From positions 1 through 64,000 of the forward strand of contig JAKELU010000011.1 in assembly GCA_022760735.1 (NCBI GenBank): a DNA stretch of 64,000 nt, in the 5' to 3' direction. A program made the translations under genes and the position numbers. This DNA comes from Firmicutes bacterium FC7. GTDB lineage: Bacteria > Bacillota > Clostridia > Tissierellales > Tissierellaceae. The notes under the pieces are model-generated. The model saw nothing but the letters and a program-made list of their open reading frames with translations. It had not been told where the DNA came from and did not search any database. This document shows, one piece after another, positions 9,479-17,003 of this stretch. The stretch's first letter is position 1. Each line of letters begins with the position of its first letter.

Positions 9479-9730
9479 TCACCTCAAGTTATTATTGTTG
9501 TTATTATTGGAAACTTTATAATTGTTGTTATGGTTAACTAACTGCTCTTCTCCCATTTCTACTAATTTTCTAGTCATTAAACCGCCAACAGGTCCAGCAG
9601 TAAATATATTGTTAACTGGATGATTCTTATCATTTATATTGTTTTCAATACCAAGATCTCTTGCTATTTCCATCTTTAATTGATCTAATGCCTTTGCTGC
9701 ATTTGGATTTACTACTCTTCTTTTGGCCAC
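9479..9730 (-). CDS. Alpha/beta-type small acid-soluble spore protein
   Basis: This DNA-binding spore protein protects forespore DNA. Visible are the first conserved block with the germination-protease site KMEIARDLGI and the second block GPVGGLMTRKLVEMGEEQL. The length is 83 residues. GTG start with AGAGGTG. Oddly, the C-terminus ends in an asparagine-rich tail with a run of seven Asn encoded by AAT/AAC repeats, which may be length-variable. Confidence 0.95.
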   Translation of the reverse strand: MAKRRVVNPNAAKALDQLKMEIARDLGIENNINDKNHPVNNIFTAGPVGGLMTRKLVEMGEEQLVNHNNNYKVSNNNNNNNLR

Positions 9731-9812
9731 AAAATCACCTCTTTTAAAAATATTCCTCTTTGTTATTTTGTTTAATAGAATATATTTAATACAAGGTAAT
9801 TTTTATGAAAGC

Positions 9813-9848
9813 AAAAAACCAAGAAAAATTAAAATTTCTTGGTTTTTT
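9813..9848. terminator. Terminator after the SLH gene
   Basis: The perfect 14-bp stem of AAAAAACCAAGAAA with its complement, with A and T tracts built in on both strands, lies between the SLH-domain gene and the SASP gene. Confidence 0.85.
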
Positions 9849-9879
9849 GAATTTAAAATTTTTTTGTTTTTATAAAATG

Positions 9880-11238
9880 TTACATATCTAAGATTGGGTA
9901 ATATATTTCAAGCCACAGTTCATATCCATCTTCAAGTCGTTCATAATAGTGACTATTTATAGCCTCCATCATGGCTTCATAATACCACATTGTATTTAGA
10001 AGGTCAGGAAAATCTTTTGCTTCAGATAATATTTTCTCTTTATGAACTCTTCTTTCTAGCACATTGTTTACTAAAGTTACAAATTCAGCTCTTGTAATAT
10101 ATTGGTCTGGTTTAAAGGTACCATCTGGATAACCACTTACCCATCCCTTTAATGCAGCAGAGTTAATATATTTACTTGCCCAGTGTCCTTCTATGTCTGA
10201 GAACATATTTTCATCTGAAGGTGTTAATCTATCAAATTTTGAAGCTATAGTTGCTAATTCTGCCCTTGTAATAAAGTTACCAGGTCTAAAGCTTCCATCT
10301 GGATATCCGTTTATGATATTACCATTTGCAAGAGTTGCTATATGTTTTAATGACCATCTATTTGAGCTAACATCAGGGAAGTCCTCAACTTCTGTATATA
10401 TACTTGACCTATAAGCATTGTCTAAAAGTCTATAGAATACCGCTGCTACTTCCTCTCTTGTAATTAGACCCTCTGGTCTAACCGTATTGTCAGGATATCC
10501 TTGAATGTATTGTATATGGTCTTCTTTATTTAATATACCTAATGGAACTACTTCTTGGATTATTTCTTCTTCGTAGTCATCATCGTCACCTGGATCAACA
10601 GGATCATTATCTATATATCCCATAAGATTTATATATATTGGCATATTGGCTGTAACAGCCTCGAGTTCCTCAGTTGCTTCAGGTACCATATGGAGGGTGT
10701 ATTTTAGGTCTACACTACTATTCTTTGGAATTGTAAATTTATCTTTTTCAGCTAGAGTATATCCTCTATATTCATCATTGTCTTTTTCTAATAAAATATC
10801 TTTTAATGGAGTATAATCTACTAATATCTTATCAAATGTAAGCACTTTACCTTTTTCAATCTTTAAGTTAATGTCTTTTATAAATGAGTTAAATACAGTG
10901 TCTTTGTCATATCCATTATTTATATTCATTCCTGTTATTCCTATTGCAAGATTCTCAACCTTTATATTTTGGTAGTTGTTGCTAATCCTTATAACACCAC
11001 TAATTCCACCTATACCATTTTCAGCCTGCTCAACTGTTGCTGGATACAGTTGGCCATCAAAGAGATTGCCATTTTGTGAAATCTTTCCATCACTACCTAT
11101 AGTAACAATCACATTAGGACTTTTATTAATAGTGGTTGCAAAAGTAGATTGAATTAAATTAATAGTAAACACTCCGCCAATTAGTGTAAGGATTAAGACT
11201 TGCAATATCATTCTAAATATCTTATTCCGCCGCTTCAT
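9880..11238 (-). CDS. SLH-anchored surface protein with a TasA-like N-terminal domain
   Basis: A signal peptide (about residues 1-35) leads into a beta-rich domain of about 175 residues. Its GISGVIRISNNYQNIKVENLAI stretch, shown here only in outline, recalls the TasA/CalY pattern of a glycine turn followed by a strand with NNY/NNG. An acidic linker (about 211-228) follows. Three SLH repeats are marked by GYPDNTVRPE (247), GYPDGSFRPG (311) and GYPDGTFKPD (369), which bind pyruvylated wall polymers. It lacks the AAWT-type cleavage region of its neighbours. GAGGTG site before the ATG. A palindrome-containing promoter lies 112 bases upstream. It is probably the wall anchor of the locus (inference). 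Confidence 0.85.
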   Translation of the reverse strand: MKRRNKIFRMILQVLILTLIGGVFTINLIQSTFATTINKSPNVIVTIGSDGKISQNGNLFDGQLYPATVEQAENGIGGISGVIRISNNYQNIKVENLAIGITGMNINNGYDKDTVFNSFIKDINLKIEKGKVLTFDKILVDYTPLKDILLEKDNDEYRGYTLAEKDKFTIPKNSSVDLKYTLHMVPEATEELEAVTANMPIYINLMGYIDNDPVDPGDDDDYEEEIIQEVVPLGILNKEDHIQYIQGYPDNTVRPEGLITREEVAAVFYRLLDNAYRSSIYTEVEDFPDVSSNRWSLKHIATLANGNIINGYPDGSFRPGNFITRAELATIASKFDRLTPSDENMFSDIEGHWASKYINSAALKGWVSGYPDGTFKPDQYITRAEFVTLVNNVLERRVHKEKILSEAKDFPDLLNTMWYYEAMMEAINSHYYERLEDGYELWLEIYYPILDM

Positions 11239-11344
11239 ATGCTCACCTCATTATATTGGATATAAGTTTCCAATAATATTGTATCCATAAGGTAACCCAT
11301 ATACGCCATACATTGGGTTGATTTGAATTACTCTTTGGTTGTAA

Positions 11345-11372
11345 TTTATATACTACTATAGTAGTATTTAAT
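11345..11372 (-). promoter_or_regulatory. Candidate promoter with a palindromic operator in its spacer, upstream of the SLH gene
   Basis: Positions 11350-11367 are a perfect 18-bp palindrome, and TACTACTATAGTAGTA (11351-11366) fills the 16-bp spacer. Read on the minus strand, -10 TATAAA lies at 11345-11350 and a poor -35, ATTAAA, at 11367-11372. The same arrangement is present at 13495-13522. The weak -35 suggests dependence on an activator, but no transcription data support this. Confidence 0.55.
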
Positions 11373-11415
11373 AAAAATAAAAACCTCGCTAGACTTTGCT
11401 TCAAGTATAGCGAGG
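11371..11415 (-). terminator. Terminator of the DUF5305 gene
   Basis: On the minus strand the 8-bp stem CCTCGCTA/TAGCGAGG (arms 11408-11415 and 11384-11391) is followed by T-rich sequence at 11371-11383. Confidence 0.8.
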
Positions 11416-11440
11416 TACCTGCTTTTGCAATCAAACCATA

Positions 11441-12529
11441 TTAACTTTCATTACTAACTACTTCTACTTCTTCAACTGCTTTTTCTTCCTTAGGTAATGA
11501 ATCTTTTAAATTAAATGCATATGTTTCATCTCCATTAGTAACGTAGAATATATTTATTTCTTTATAATTATCGCTATATTTATATAAAATAGGCCTTTCA
11601 ACCTCATCTGCAAATCTTACTAAGTCATCAATAGTCCTTACATATTTAGCACCAGTTAAATCCATATCTGAATTTAGAGCAACTAACCTATCACCATGCT
11701 TCTTGAATATCTTGTTTCGTTCCTTTTCAAATTGATCTTTCTTAGGTGCAGATTTAGTAAAGAATATTAGGAATATAAGTCCTAGGCCACAGATTCCTAT
11801 GATTACACCATAGAAAATAACTTGTTTTTCGTCTACAGGTACTTGAACTTGGATAGTTTCCTCTATGGATCCAGACTTTTCAACGTTGTTAGTTGTTATT
11901 TCAAACATTGGCGTGTTTAATGGAATGACTATGTTTGGGGTTAAGTGTTCTTCAAAAGTTCCTTTGTCTGTTGTACCAGTTACATTGATGTCCATTAGTA
12001 AAGTTAGTTGTGTGTCGCAGTTTATTTTTGTGGATTCTAGTATTTCTTGTGCAAATGTGTTGTATTCGTTTATATTAAACTTAATATTCTCGCTGATTGA
12101 CACCTCCCCATTTATAGAGCTAAAATTTTTATGGTTTACTAAAGGAAAATCTCTTTCCCATACTGTTATTATTTCCTCACCTTTTCTGATGTATCCATGT
12201 AACCTTGCTTTTATAATATAAATACCTTTTATTGATGCTTCACTTTCACCATCTAAATTATAATTAAAGGTTGTACTTATATGATCGATTAAATTTGTTA
12301 TGTAAACTTGATTACTATCTAATGAATTTTTATTGTATAAATTATTGGGTTTAAGATATATTATGTAATCAACATTGCCGTTACTACTATATTTATAAAC
12401 TTGGTTAATTTCGTCTATAAAATTATATGAATTTACTACTTGATAAACTAAAAATATATTTAGCAATAATACGATTAAAAGTATAGGTATTACAGTTATT
12501 CTAATAACCTTATTAATTATTAACTTCAC
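11441..12529 (-). CDS. DUF5305-family membrane protein of the SipW/TasA-like locus
   Basis: The 362-residue protein has an N-terminal membrane segment (about 10-31), an extracellular beta-rich region of about 200 residues and a second membrane segment (about 243-262, FYGVIIGICGLGLIFLIFF). A cytoplasmic tail contains HGDRLVALNSD and a YRYS-like ILYKYSDNYK motif, which fits DUF5305. Genes of this family commonly neighbour SipW-type peptidases, but their role is unknown; export or assembly assistance is a guess. GGAGTGAAG lies before the ATG. A hairpin separates it from the camelysin-like gene upstream. Confidence 0.8.
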   Translation of the reverse strand: MKLIINKVIRITVIPILLIVLLLNIFLVYQVVNSYNFIDEINQVYKYSSNGNVDYIIYLKPNNLYNKNSLDSNQVYITNLIDHISTTFNYNLDGESEASIKGIYIIKARLHGYIRKGEEIITVWERDFPLVNHKNFSSINGEVSISENIKFNINEYNTFAQEILESTKINCDTQLTLLMDINVTGTTDKGTFEEHLTPNIVIPLNTPMFEITTNNVEKSGSIEETIQVQVPVDEKQVIFYGVIIGICGLGLIFLIFFTKSAPKKDQFEKERNKIFKKHGDRLVALNSDMDLTGAKYVRTIDDLVRFADEVERPILYKYSDNYKEINIFYVTNGDETYAFNLKDSLPKEEKAVEEVEVVSNES

Positions 12530-12623
12530 TCACTTCACTCCTTATATGGAAATTTTCACTTCTATTATATCGATGAAAGTATAAATAATTTGTTGATTTA
12601 TGTACTTATTCATCAATTTAATT

Positions 12624-12649
12624 AAGCCAGTAGATTAATCTACTGACTT
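12624..12649. terminator. Weak hairpin between the camelysin-like and DUF5305 genes
   Basis: A near-perfect palindrome centred on CAGTAGATTAATCTACTG forms an 8-10 bp stem downstream of the camelysin-like stop. There is no strong T-tract, so it may be a partial terminator or a 3'-end stabiliser rather than a full stop. Confidence 0.45.
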
Positions 12650-12675
12650 AGTTAATTTGTATCAAATTATTGATA

Positions 12676-13356
12676 TTAGTGAAGTTTTACCCTTCCCATG
12701 TATTGATTTGCCTGAACAAATCTAAATTTTAGATTTATTGCTAATTCATCATTTTCGCCTTGATCATCATATAAACTATTATGTGGTATTCTATATGTTA
12801 ATTGACAATAAAGTTCCTCATCTACACCTACATAATTACCTATCATTGGCGAATTTGTATCATTAAAAAATAATTCCTTCATTTCGTTTAATTTACAAGT
12901 ACCATCTTCTAGTGTAACTTCTGTATCATCGGCTTTTTTTGCTATCAATTTATAGTCTACTTCAATAGCATTATATAAGTCTCCATCTATATCACCTGTA
13001 ATATCTACAATAGCTTTTTCAATAAATCCCGCCATTGTTCCATTGTTTGCAATCTTAAAAGTTGTTGTTGCACTAGCTCCCGGATATAGATTATTAAATG
13101 AAAATTCTATTTGATCCTCCTCCACACTAACGTCAATCAAGTCTTTAAGTGTATTAATAGAACCTTTTCCAGCCACATTTCTTATACCCTTATCATAAGA
13201 AGCTTCTAATGCATCTTCAAGCAAAAATTCAATATTTAATTCACCTGTTCTAACTACACTATCTGTTTCGATAACTTCAGTCCAAGCTGCATATCCTGCT
13301 CCTGCTAACATTATTGCTACTACTAATGTCAAAGCTAACATTTTTGTCTTTTTCAT
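12676..13356 (-). CDS. TasA/camelysin (CalY)-like secreted protein
   Basis: This is a likely fibre- or matrix-forming exported protein. The signal region ends in GAGYAAWTE, the motif recognised in substrates of SipW-type signal peptidases. The mature part begins with a GELNIEF strand. It contains NLYPGASATTTFKIANNGTMAG, the family's hallmark loop and strand. Length is 226 residues. AAGGAGAGG precedes the ATG. It has its own promoter (13495-13522) and lies directly after the cognate peptidase gene. Fibre formation itself is inferred from the family, not seen. Confidence 0.88.
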   Translation of the reverse strand: MKKTKMLALTLVVAIMLAGAGYAAWTEVIETDSVVRTGELNIEFLLEDALEASYDKGIRNVAGKGSINTLKDLIDVSVEEDQIEFSFNNLYPGASATTTFKIANNGTMAGFIEKAIVDITGDIDGDLYNAIEVDYKLIAKKADDTEVTLEDGTCKLNEMKELFFNDTNSPMIGNYVGVDEELYCQLTYRIPHNSLYDDQGENDELAINLKFRFVQANQYMGRVKLH

Positions 13357-13494
13357 AATAACCTCTCCTTTTTTATATTTAATGTAATTGTTTAGCCTTG
13401 ATTATAATTATAGACTTGGAGAGTTTATAACACTCCCTTCTAAGGGATACTTTTCTATTATAATTAAGTATTATTTGATTAGTACAAAATGTCC

Positions 13495-13522
13495 ATTATA
13501 TACTACTTTAGTAGTATATCAA
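13495..13522 (-). promoter_or_regulatory. Promoter with a palindromic operator filling its spacer, upstream of the camelysin-like gene
   Basis: On the minus strand, -35 TTGATA (13517-13522) and -10 TATAAT (13495-13500) enclose a 16-bp spacer, TACTACTAAAGTAGTA (13501-13516). The wider inverted repeat spans 13498-13519 with 10-bp arms and a 2-base centre. The same palindrome in the same place lies before the SLH gene. The spacer position fits a regulator that binds between the two hexamers. The element overlaps the end of the signal peptidase gene. Confidence 0.7.
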
Positions 13523-14739
13523 AAAATTAGCTCTTCTAAATTAATATTCTGATTACTCTTAATAAAGAGGGTAAGCCATCCTATTTTAGGTATAGTATAT
13601 TCAACCTTACCTTTTATATCCTGAGGTCTTACTAAATTAGTGTCTACAGTAGAATTATTATCTCCCTTAGTCCTAAATTGTAACCCTTCTTTATCATTTT
13701 CTATTACATCTACAATTCTATGTGATATTAATATTTCACCTCGTTTAAACTGTATAACATCACCTTCCTTAAGAGCATTTATACCATCCATATTAACTAT
13801 CTTTTTAACCAATATTATATCTCCAGGGCTTATCATAGGTTCCATGCTACCAGTTGCAATAACAGATGGATAAATAGGAAATACCCCTACAGTAAACCAT
13901 ATAATTCCTATAGAAATCATACTTGTTATTATCCAACTTATAGGGCTTTCATCTTCCTGCTCCCTTAATTTAATCTTTTTAGTTGTACTTAAATATATAC
14001 CTTGAAATGTCATCAAGAAAAAAATAGGGCATAATACACCTATTAAAGCAGTGATAATCCATTTTAGGTTAGGTAGTATAGGTGATAACCAATGAAATCC
14101 TTTTATGATACCTAAATATATAATAGATGGGATTGGTCCTCCTAAGTAAATTAGATAAGATGTAAAGAGATTATTTGAAAACTCTGGAGCAAAATATTCT
14201 GCTAAAAATTGCACTAGAGTTTCTAAGTCTTTTAACTGAATATATCTATTTATATTAAAATTTATTATTGTCATAAGTAAAGATATTGATATAAACACTA
14301 TAAAGTTTTCCTTTTTGGTAACGCTATTTACTAAATAATTTCTAATAAACTCTTTTCCTACTAATGCTGTTCCAACATATATTATATTTATAAAAATTCC
14401 AATTATTGAGTGACTATAGGGACTTTTTCCTAAACCAAAAATAAAGCCAGCAAACATATTTATTGCAACAAACATCATCCCAAAGATAGTAGCCCATTCT
14501 ATAACTAACTTTCTGTGTTTTATTTTTGCCTTAGGTTTTATATGTGGTATATTGTAAATAAATATTGCTATGCATACCCATAGGAGAGGTTTAATGATAT
14601 ATGTAAAAGCAAAGTTGTCTATATAATTACTTATGATTTTAGAATTCCCAATTATATACATAAATAAAAGTAGTAAAATAACTATTATACTTCTACTACT
14701 TGTTTTTGTGGTAGGAATATATCTATTAGTAGTATCCAT
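13519..14739 (-). CDS. Long SipW/ER-type signal peptidase I with an N-terminal multi-spanning domain
   Basis: The peptidase presumably processes the AAWT-type preproteins of this locus. The catalytic part is C-terminal: TGSMEPMISPGD with nucleophile Ser298, then RGEILISHRIVDV with His340. The histidine in place of lysine defines the eukaryote/archaea-like S26B type, as in SipW. KGDNN (near 360) completes the conserved boxes. SipW proteins are usually about 190 residues. This one has an additional 270 or so residues with about six or seven membrane segments. ATG start after AAGGAGG. Confidence 0.9.
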   Translation of the reverse strand: MDTTNRYIPTTKTSSRSIIVILLLLFMYIIGNSKIISNYIDNFAFTYIIKPLLWVCIAIFIYNIPHIKPKAKIKHRKLVIEWATIFGMMFVAINMFAGFIFGLGKSPYSHSIIGIFINIIYVGTALVGKEFIRNYLVNSVTKKENFIVFISISLLMTIINFNINRYIQLKDLETLVQFLAEYFAPEFSNNLFTSYLIYLGGPIPSIIYLGIIKGFHWLSPILPNLKWIITALIGVLCPIFFLMTFQGIYLSTTKKIKLREQEDESPISWIITSMISIGIIWFTVGVFPIYPSVIATGSMEPMISPGDIILVKKIVNMDGINALKEGDVIQFKRGEILISHRIVDVIENDKEGLQFRTKGDNNSTVDTNLVRPQDIKGKVEYTIPKIGWLTLFIKSNQNINLEELIF

Positions 14740-14761
14740 ACTTGTCCTCCTTAGATTATAA

Positions 14762-14790
14762 AATAGTAGGATATCGCTGATATCCTACAT
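14762..14790. terminator. Hairpin upstream of the signal peptidase gene
   Basis: GTAGGATATC and GATATCCTAC form a 10-bp perfect stem (about 14767-14789). On the minus strand it is followed only by TATTTTATAAT, so termination would be partial. It could let some transcription run from the upstream genes into the peptidase gene. Confidence 0.5.
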
Positions 14791-14799
14791 AATTAACTA

Positions 14800-14926
14800 C
14801 TAAATTGAATTCTCCTCTTGTGACTCATTTTATGTAGTTTCCATTTCTAATGAATTATTATCTGCTTTATCATTGTCTTCTTTTGATGGCTTTTCTGCTC
14901 CTGTTTTTCATTATCTTCTTCATCTA
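14800..14926 (-). pseudogene. Out-of-frame remnant of an acidic C-terminal tail
   Basis: Past the stop of the coiled-coil protein, the minus strand still looks like its Glu-rich tail but in shifted frames. One frame reads IVDEEDNEKQEQKS. Another reads PSKEDNDKADNN, then SLEMETT, a stop, and NESQEENSI. Two frameshifts and one extra stop would have shortened the protein by about 40 residues. Repeat slippage, a sequencing error or real decay are all possible. Confidence 0.5.
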
Positions 14927-15721
14927 CTATTCTTCTGTAGACTCTTCAGTTTCAACATATGCTTCCTCGTTTTTATTTTGAACTTGATTGCTTTCGTCTT
15001 CTATTACCTTCTCTTTATAAACTTTCTCATTATCTTCTTCTACCTCTAGTTCAACATCGGCCTCTTCCTGATTAACTTCTTCTTTTTTATCATATTTAAT
15101 TTCATCTAGCTCTATTGCTTCTTCTACATCTTCCAATATTTCTTCTTTTGCTTCTTCATTCTCCTCATTTACTAAATTTTCTTCTTCAATCTGTTTTACA
15201 TCATGAATATACTCTTCGCCCTCTTGTTCTCTATTTTGTTCTTCAGTCAACTCTTCTATATTTTCTTCAACTTTTTTTCCTTCTTCTTGACTTTGTCCAC
15301 TTTGATCATTATTAATTAAAGAAACATCAGGTTCAGGTGTTTCAATTGTATCTTCACCAATAGAATATACTGGTTCAATATCTATTTCTTGAACTGGATC
15401 TTGCTGTTCTAACAGATTTTGTTCTTCTAGTAACATCTGCTCTTCCAATAGTCTTTCAGCTTCTAACAATGCAAGCTGCTCTGCAAGTAATCTTTCTGCT
15501 TCAAGCCTTTTAGCTTCCAGTCTTTGCTGTTCAAGTTTGTATTCTAATTCCTCTTCTAATTTACTTATATCAGACACCATTGCGATAACTACATTATGAT
15601 CTGGTACTACTGTTATATCACCTGTAACTGAAATCTCCTCAGACCATCCACCATAGCCACCTTGCATACAAGCAAAAGCTGATAAAATACTCAATAAAAT
15701 TACAATATACTTTTTTCCCAT
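14927..15721 (-). CDS. Secreted Glu-rich coiled-coil protein with a SipW-type signal peptide
   Basis: The N-terminus is a hydrophobic signal ending in GGYGGWSEEISVTGDI, a variant of the AAWT motif of TasA-like proteins. After about 25 residues of this domain the protein turns into heptad-like repeats of LEAERLL type (about 50-115). A strongly acidic, Glu-rich tail extends to residue 264. No enzyme domain is recognisable. It could be a spacer or matrix component exported by the neighbouring peptidase. The tail looks truncated (see 14800-14926). GGAGG ribosome site. Confidence 0.7.
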   Translation of the reverse strand: MGKKYIVILLSILSAFACMQGGYGGWSEEISVTGDITVVPDHNVVIAMVSDISKLEEELEYKLEQQRLEAKRLEAERLLAEQLALLEAERLLEEQMLLEEQNLLEQQDPVQEIDIEPVYSIGEDTIETPEPDVSLINNDQSGQSQEEGKKVEENIEELTEEQNREQEGEEYIHDVKQIEEENLVNEENEEAKEEILEDVEEAIELDEIKYDKKEEVNQEEADVELEVEEDNEKVYKEKVIEDESNQVQNKNEEAYVETEESTEE

Positions 15722-15760
15722 ATAATACCTCCACGTTAAGTAGATAAACTTACAGTAATC

Positions 15761-16369
15761 CTACAACCCCTGCTCGAATAATATCTTGTAATCAAATATG
15801 AACCTTTCATGAATACTCATATATTCGTTAAGTTTATCTTCTAGTCTATTGATCTTATTACTTAGTCCTTCGATTTCTCCTTCTAAATCATCAGGACTTT
15901 TATCAATAAAACTATTATCATAGTCCCCTGAATCACTAATTTCTGGATTTATACTTATACAAAATGATTCAAGTAAATCATCTCTCTCTGAACTTGTAGT
16001 TTTGACTATTTTTACAACTTCTTTATCATCACTTATAGGTTTTATGTCATTTAGTACCGAAGGAATACTTCCCTTATCATATATCTCCATTTCTAGACTG
16101 TGGCTAAAGCCCGGGTATACTTTCCCAACTATTTCCAAAGTCTTGCTATTAGTATTTATATTAAATTCCTCATAATTTTTAATTTGTGTTAAACCATCAG
16201 TTATTTTACTCTCTATATCTAAATGACCAGTAGTTATATTCATACCTATTTTTAACCCTTCACCCCATGCTGCATATCCAACTCCCATAGCCCCCAAAGA
16301 AACAATAATACTTATATATATTACAGACATTTTCCCACCATATTTTCTACGTCGCTTTTTATTACGCAT
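15761..16369 (-). CDS. TasA/camelysin-like exported protein
   Basis: Using the ATG at 16369 (after GGGAG), the product has 202 residues. It has a very basic start (RNKKRRRK), a hydrophobic stretch ending in GVGYAAWGEG, a strand GHLDIESK and VGKVYPGFSHSLEMEI, which matches the TasA-family loop. The remainder ends in a predicted coiled coil (LEGEIEGLSNKINRLEDKLNEY). It begins 2 bases after the response regulator gene, so it is the first structural gene of the riboswitch-led operon. An extension to 16405 would overlap the regulator without a ribosome site. Confidence 0.8.
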   Translation of the reverse strand: MRNKKRRRKYGGKMSVIYISIIVSLGAMGVGYAAWGEGLKIGMNITTGHLDIESKITDGLTQIKNYEEFNINTNSKTLEIVGKVYPGFSHSLEMEIYDKGSIPSVLNDIKPISDDKEVVKIVKTTSSERDDLLESFCISINPEISDSGDYDNSFIDKSPDDLEGEIEGLSNKINRLEDKLNEYMSIHERFIFDYKILFEQGL

Positions 16370-16370
16370 C

Positions 16371-17003
16371 TTAGACACACTCCCTATATAGATTTGAAAC
16401 CTCATTAACCAATAAAGCTGCCTGAGTTCTATGGCTAAGCTCTAGCTTAGATAGAATATTGCTTATATGTTTCTTTACAGTGTGCTCTGATATAAATAAT
16501 TCATCTGCTATTTCTTGATTGCTCAATCCTTTACCTAGTGCTACTAATACTTCATTTTCTCTTGGTGTCAACTCTGATAATATATTATTCTTTTGATTAT
16601 AGGTCGACTGATACTTTAATATTTCAGGGTCTATAAACTTCTTACCTCTAAGTACTACATGGACTGCATACAATATATCCTCTGCAAATGCCTCTTTTAA
16701 TATATAACCATTTACTCCTATCTCTTCCGATCTAATATAATCATCTCTTTTTACTGAGGACGTAAGAACCAAAAACTTTGTATTCATTCCTTTATTTTTA
16801 GCTCTCCTAACAATTTCTAAACCATCTTCTTTACCTAAATTTAGATCTACAATAGCTAAATCAGGTTTCTCTAGCTTTAATATCCCCATTGTTTCTTCAA
16901 CATTAGAAGCTTCCAATATCTTTTCAATATCTCCTTCAAAGGACAGTGCTAATGATATGCCTTTTCTAACACAAGGATGATCATCAACTATTAGTATTTT
17001 CAT
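16371..17003 (-). CDS. NarL/LuxR-family response regulator
   Basis: The receiver domain carries the phosphoacceptor Asp53 (AIVDLNLG), DD at 7-8 and Lys near 104. A LuxR-type helix-turn-helix follows (about 145-205: ELTPRENEVL, NQEIADELFISEHTVKKHISNILSKL). It is the cognate partner of the sensor kinase, with which it overlaps by 4 bases (ATGA). Its size and pairing resemble LiaR/VraR/DegU. The target is unknown; the ACTACT/AGTAGT palindromes nearby are a reasonable candidate (inference). Confidence 0.92.
   Translation of the reverse strand: MKILIVDDHPCVRKGISLALSFEGDIEKILEASNVEETMGILKLEKPDLAIVDLNLGKEDGLEIVRRAKNKGMNTKFLVLTSSVKRDDYIRSEEIGVNGYILKEAFAEDILYAVHVVLRGKKFIDPEILKYQSTYNQKNNILSELTPRENEVLVALGKGLSNQEIADELFISEHTVKKHISNILSKLELSHRTQAALLVNEVSNLYRECV

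Noticed and set aside
11243-11434. 63-residue reading frame on the minus strand between the DUF5305 and SLH genes
   Set aside because: It runs across an intrinsic terminator and the palindromic promoter, has no ribosome site and no recognisable sequence.
14689-14735. Further copies of the TACTACT/AGTAGTA operator at the start of the signal peptidase gene
   Set aside because: Only half-sites (CTACTACT, TAGTAGTAT) without a matching second arm, and inside the coding region.
15115-15315. Leu-rich reading frame on the plus strand opposite the Glu-rich protein
   Set aside because: It is the antisense mirror of GAA/GAG codons (TTC/CTC), not a gene.
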